Positions 7,318 through 10,524 of a stretch of 10,524 nucleotides of DNA are shown here, piece by piece (the first letter of the stretch is position 1; the number at the start of each line of letters is the position of its first letter). The notes beneath the pieces were generated by a model. It did not search any database, had not been told where the DNA came from, and was given only the letters and a program-made list of their open reading frames with translations. The stretch is from the NCBI GenBank assembly GCA_034696485.1, contig JAQIWT010001512.1:1-10524 (forward strand), in the 5' to 3' direction. A program made the position numbers and the translations under genes. This stretch comes from Isohypsibius dastychi (Eukaryota > Tardigrada > Eutardigrada > Parachela > Isohypsibiidae).

Positions 7318-8419
7318 ATTATTGCAGTTGAGCTGATTCATCGACATTTCAATATGGAGTCTACTCTATCTTCCCACCGTTGCTTGCCCCCGAAACTAAC
7401 CCGACCGTTTGAAGAATACTTGAACAAAAAAGATTCTCATATTTATATTTCTTGCGTTTGTTTTTTTGGAATTTTTATAGTCGTAAAAAAAGAAACGCCA
7501 AATGTTGTCTAAACTGTTTTTGATCTACCTCTCGGCTGGCTGAGCTATTATTGTCGCGGATTTTTTGTTTGGATGTTTTGGAAGGAGCCTCATCGATTTC
7601 AGTCGCTTCCGGCGTCGTCATTCACGCATTTGCCGAATCCCCCTTATGGACGTCAAAGAGATTCCACACATCAATGTCCATTCTCTCTGATCGACCAAAG
7701 ATTTTTTGTGATGCTTTCGTTTTTTACCCATCTAGCTCTCTTTGTGAATTAATTTATGCTGCCTAGATTAAGCATCTTTTTGTGGAAATAGATATGCTGC
7801 GGGATCCAGCTGTTTGTACGACAGAATCCCACCAAAAACAAGAATAAATTACCAAGAAAAGCTCCTGGTCCAGAATTTTTCATTTCAACTGGTTCTTTCC
7901 GGTTTTGGAAGGTTGGATGTTCAGTGGAGCTATGACTTCCGGCGGATTTGACCTTTTGCGCTTTATTCACTGAGCATGGCCCCCTGGTGTGTAAAGGGGC
8001 TGTTGCTAGCCGCAAGCCTTCGACCGCGCCTGATCAGTTTCAAGCTGACGAATTCAAACCAGATCAATACAGAATTCTTCATTTGGGAAATTGCTTTCAT
8101 CTTTCTCAGTTCCTTTCAGCCCTCGTTCCTAGGAAGTGTTGATTGACGTTGGAAGACGACTTTTACAACCGTTTCTGTTGCTTTGGAATCACTGCTTCCT
8201 TGCGCAGCCAATCAAGATAGCACCTGTATCGAACGAAAACATTCCATCTTGATGCTGTAACCAAGAGGTAGGCTATTCCTTGCTGGATGACATTTTGAGC
8301 AAACATGATTCTGCTCCATTGTTGACAGGAAATCCTTAACTTTGAGTGTTTTGCTGTTGCTTACCAATCACCTTTCTGATCTAGCTTGTTGAGAAGCATT
8401 CGACTTGGAGATTCGAAAA
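7318..8419. other. Intergenic stretch without a supportable gene
   Basis: About 1.1 kb between the poly(A) polymerase stop and the MATH-BTB start. It must hold the 3' UTR of the first and the promoter and 5' UTR of the second. Open frames are short (at most 88 codons), several begin with non-ATG codons, and none resembles a known protein. Visible items are an AATAAA at 7843-7848, CCGGAAGT in reverse orientation at 7935-7942, and a small GCCCC/GGGGC inverted repeat around 7980-8000. No TATA box is convincing near 8420. Confidence 0.6.
7843..7848 (+). terminator. Possible polyadenylation signal AATAAA
   Basis: This is the only canonical plus-strand AATAAA found downstream of the poly(A) polymerase stop before the next gene. 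It lies about 525 nt after the stop, long for such a compact locus. A variant hexamer nearer the stop could be the real signal. Confidence 0.25.
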
Positions 8420-9362
8420 ATGGCACAATCTGGTTCTGGAGGCAAAGCACCAACACTCCGAAGCAGCACCTCACCTGGTCTTTCTCCAGCCTGCCCAGGA
8501 TCTGTCCGTACTTGCAAAGAAATAGTATGCCAGCGCTCTCTTGACTTTGACGTCGTCCGTTTCACGTGGAATGTCGAAAACTTCGCCTTTTACCGAGATA
8601 CCAGAGGAGTGCAATATGACGTCTTGGAAAGTCCTCGTAAGTCACGGCAGTCAGTCTGAATAATCGATGATATTTTATTTGGGAATTTTTCATCTTAGAC
8701 TTCCAGACGGATGATGGGCAATATGACTGGGTTCTGCGATTGATTGTTCATCCTCGTCCTGACCGTCCTGGCGACGATTTGTGTCGCGATTCCGTGCAGA
8801 TCTTTCTCCATCTGCACAATGCTCCACGAGGAACTGCACACTTGAAATGCCAGTTTGTTTTTGTCCGGTATTTGGGGTCGAATAAAGAGGACCACACATA
8901 CCAGATCAGTCGCTTCCGGGAATTCCGTCGAGGTGATTCTTTCACGTTTTCTCAAATCTAGTCCGATTCTAACAATTAAATTTTGTTTCAGGTGAAACTT
9001 GGGGATTTCGCCGTTTTATCCAGCGCAACACGCTGTTCGAGCCAAAGAACGGATTTATTCAAAATGATCGATTGTCCGTGAAGATCAATCTCGATATTAT
9101 CCGCGGAGCTCGTGATGAAATTCAGCGCATGAATCGCCCTCTGCCGCCGATTCGGGAAGGAATTCAGCAGGGACTGGAATTTCTCTTCACTGAAAGGCCG
9201 CATTCAGACGTTATCATCATTGCGGAGGACGATGTGGAAGTGAAAGCGCACAAGGCCATATTGTGTTCCCGGTCACCAGTATTCGCTGCCATGCTGGCTC
9301 ATGATCTCACGGAAACGAGGACTAACACGATCGAAATGAAGGATGTCCCGAAAGAAGTTGTT
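8420..9362 (+). other. MATH-BTB exons 1-3: leader, MATH domain, first half of BTB
   Basis: Exon 1 ends GTCCTC|GTAAGT in phase 1. Exon 2 starts after ATCTTAG with AC, completing His73, and ends CGTCGA-G|GTGATT in phase 1. Exon 3 starts after TTGTTTCAG with GT, giving G151-E-T-W-G-F, and ends GAAGTTGTT|GTGAGT in phase 0. Without the last splice the chain would stop six codons later (VSKTER), leaving a BTB truncated before MIYTG. Confidence 0.85.
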
Positions 9363-10477
9363 GTGAGTAAAACTGAACGTTGACTGGAACTAGCTTTTCA
9401 ACCGGAAGTGCCGTTTTTGATGGATATTTTTACTTGTTTGTTTTTTTCTGGGCAGAATGATTATTGAAATGGTGTCGTTATTCCATGTCCTCCTCACTAA
9501 TAATAGCTTTGCCACGGGGTTGAATTTTTCTACGAAAAAAATGGCTTTCTCCAGGAAGAGAAATTCAAACTACTTGACGAATCTTCATGACTTTGATCGC
9601 CAGTTTTGCTTGAAGAAAACTTGTGTTCTTTATACTGTAGCTGAAGAAGTTTCCTTGGTTTAAGCGGAAATCTGGTTTGGCCAGATCGTGATGGAAGTAT
9701 CAGTGAAGAAGTTGCCGGAAGTTGATGATTTATTGGATCGGAACTAATTTTCGTCTTTTGTTGGAAATTTCCATAACCTTAGTGCTAAGAGCATTTTTGG
9801 TTTTGAGTAGAACATGATCTAATTTAAGCATTTTTGTGGCCGGTAAATTGTTGCTCACCTGATTTCCGGCGATTCCTGATTTGCAGCAGATTTTTTTTGT
9901 CGAGAGGGATTTTCTGAAAAGCGAAACCTTTGAGTGAATATCTCTGGCTGTTTTTACTAGATCCAAGAAACCAAGAGAAGTTTTTGAGATGGATTTTTTT
10001 TACTACGTTATCAAATTTGTTTTCAGGATTTTTGTTGTAGTTTTTTAGAAATTTTGGAGCCGGAAGCTCTCGGGAATATTTTTTCAAGTTCTGTCTTTAT
10101 TGCAGGAAACCTTCTTTTCGATGATTTACACGGGTTCCAGTCCTGACATGGAAGAGCACGCCGCTTCGCTTCTCGTCCTAGGAGAGAAATACCAAGTCAC
10201 CGATGTCAAAGAAAAATCGCTGGACGTTCTCCGAAAAACGATGTCTCACACAAACGTGGCCGACCTTCTCACCTTAGCCGATCTTCACAACGCCCCCGAT
10301 TTGAAGGAGGATGTGATGGATTATATTCTCCAGCAATGGGAAAAAGTTCGAGCCACCGAAGCCTGGAAGGAATTAAAATCAGCGAACCCGACTTTGGTTG
10401 AGCAGCTTTTGGACCGAATGCACGCCAATCAGAGCCCGAAACGCTTTCGGAGCTCGACTGGTGTGACGGAAAAGTGA
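8420..10477 (+). CDS. SPOP-like MATH-BTB protein, putative CUL3 ubiquitin-ligase adaptor, 4 exons
   Basis: Exons: 8420-8636, 8699-8932, 8992-9362 and 10106-10477; introns are 62, 59 and 743 bp. Frame is kept (phases 1, 1, 0), giving 397 aa. Residues 1-45 are a Ser/Gly/Pro-rich leader. A MATH domain spans about 45-185: it opens VVRFTWNVENFAFYRD, and GETWGFRRFIQRNTLFE matches the KDWGFKKFIRRD substrate-groove segment of SPOP. A BTB domain spans about 212-320 with HSDVIIIAEDDVEVKAHKAI, LCSRSPVFAAML and the MIYTG core. LTE at 256-258 fits the phi-x-E CUL3-contact motif. A C-terminal BACK-like helical region (TLADLHNAPDLKEDVMDYI, NPTLVEQLL) ends in basic SPKRFRSS, recalling the NLS-bearing tail of SPOP. 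In this family the MATH domain captures substrates and the BTB recruits CUL3. SPOP itself is extremely conserved among animals, and this copy is clearly diverged, so a paralogue (TDPOZ/BATH type) is more likely than the orthologue. The ATG at 8420 has A at -3 and G at +4. Confidence 0.9.
9363..10105 (+). other. MATH-BTB intron 3 (743 bp), unusually long for this window
   Basis: Bounded by GTTGTT|GTGAGT and TTTATTGCAG|GAAACC. It is T-rich, with runs of T near 9440, 9890 and 9990, and carries two CCGGAAGT octamers (9402-9409 and 9715-9722). Open frames on either strand (for example 9457-9663 and 9966-9730) are low-complexity and unlike known proteins. I see no terminal repeats or transposase fragment, so nothing beyond ordinary intron sequence can be supported. 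Confidence 0.75.
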
Positions 10478-10524
10478 TAACGTATTTATTATACTGTATT
10501 TTGTGGAGTATTACATCCCGTCTC
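10478..10524 (+). other. Start of the MATH-BTB 3' UTR
   Basis: 47 AT-rich bases after the TGA at 10475-10477. No canonical AATAAA lies before the window ends, so the polyadenylation site is outside or uses a variant hexamer. Confidence 0.5.

Noticed and set aside
7975-8035. GCCCC/GGGGC inverted repeat followed by a CTTCGACC segment, considered as a tRNA or small RNA
   Set aside because: No full cloverleaf, no A-box and no correctly spaced B-box could be drawn, so the pairing is probably chance.
7551-8142. Short open frames in the PAP to MATH-BTB spacer (both strands)
   Set aside because: At most 88 codons, some with non-ATG starts, no splice-linked partners and no recognisable protein.
9457-9966. 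Possible nested gene in MATH-BTB intron 3
   Set aside because: Open frames on both strands are short, Lys/Phe/Ser-rich and without domains. The stretch fits T-rich intron sequence.

Overview
This is protein-coding nuclear DNA from an animal. Three multi-exon genes are interrupted by short introns (55-100 bp is typical, with a few of 170-290 bp and one of 743 bp) that have GT...AG ends and polypyrimidine tracts. The compact layout points to a small-genome invertebrate. A tardigrade, nematode or other ecdysozoan would fit, but nothing here identifies the phylum. I see no bacterial features, CRISPR array, transposon, rRNA or convincing tRNA.

Layout. (1) Minus strand, 4740 down to the left edge: nine exons of a Nup214/CAN-type nucleoporin, open at its 3' end. 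By hand splicing every exon junction keeps frame, giving 1228 residues inside the window. The order is an N-terminal beta-propeller, a first FG-bearing linker, a coiled coil, a basic Pro/Ser/Thr-rich stretch and a C-terminal LFG/GFG-repeat tail that contains a 93-bp tandem repeat. (2) 4741-5453: a 713-bp divergent intergenic region, presumably a shared promoter, with a CCGGAAGT element, a G-run and a near-perfect 21-nt palindrome. (3) Plus strand, 5454-7317: four exons of a compact canonical poly(A) polymerase (493 aa) with the G-S...DxD...D catalytic signature intact. (4) 7318-8419: about 1.1 kb without a supportable gene. (5) Plus strand, 8420-10477: four exons of a MATH-BTB protein (397 aa) of the SPOP/TDPOZ type, a likely CUL3 adaptor, with a 743-bp last intron. 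(6) 10478-10524: start of its 3' UTR.

How the genes relate. Nup214 sits on the cytoplasmic face of the nuclear pore, where mRNPs are remodelled after export. Poly(A) polymerase makes the tail that marks mRNAs for export. Their head-to-head arrangement therefore joins two steps of mRNA maturation, although co-regulation is inference. The MATH-BTB gene has no evident functional link to the other two.

The most unusual signal is not a gene. The octamer CCGGAAGT occurs 15 times on the two strands across exons, introns and spacers, far more than the roughly 0.3 copies expected by chance for uniform composition. No wholly new system was found. All exon boundaries are hand-derived from splice consensus, frame and remembered family similarity, with no alignment run.
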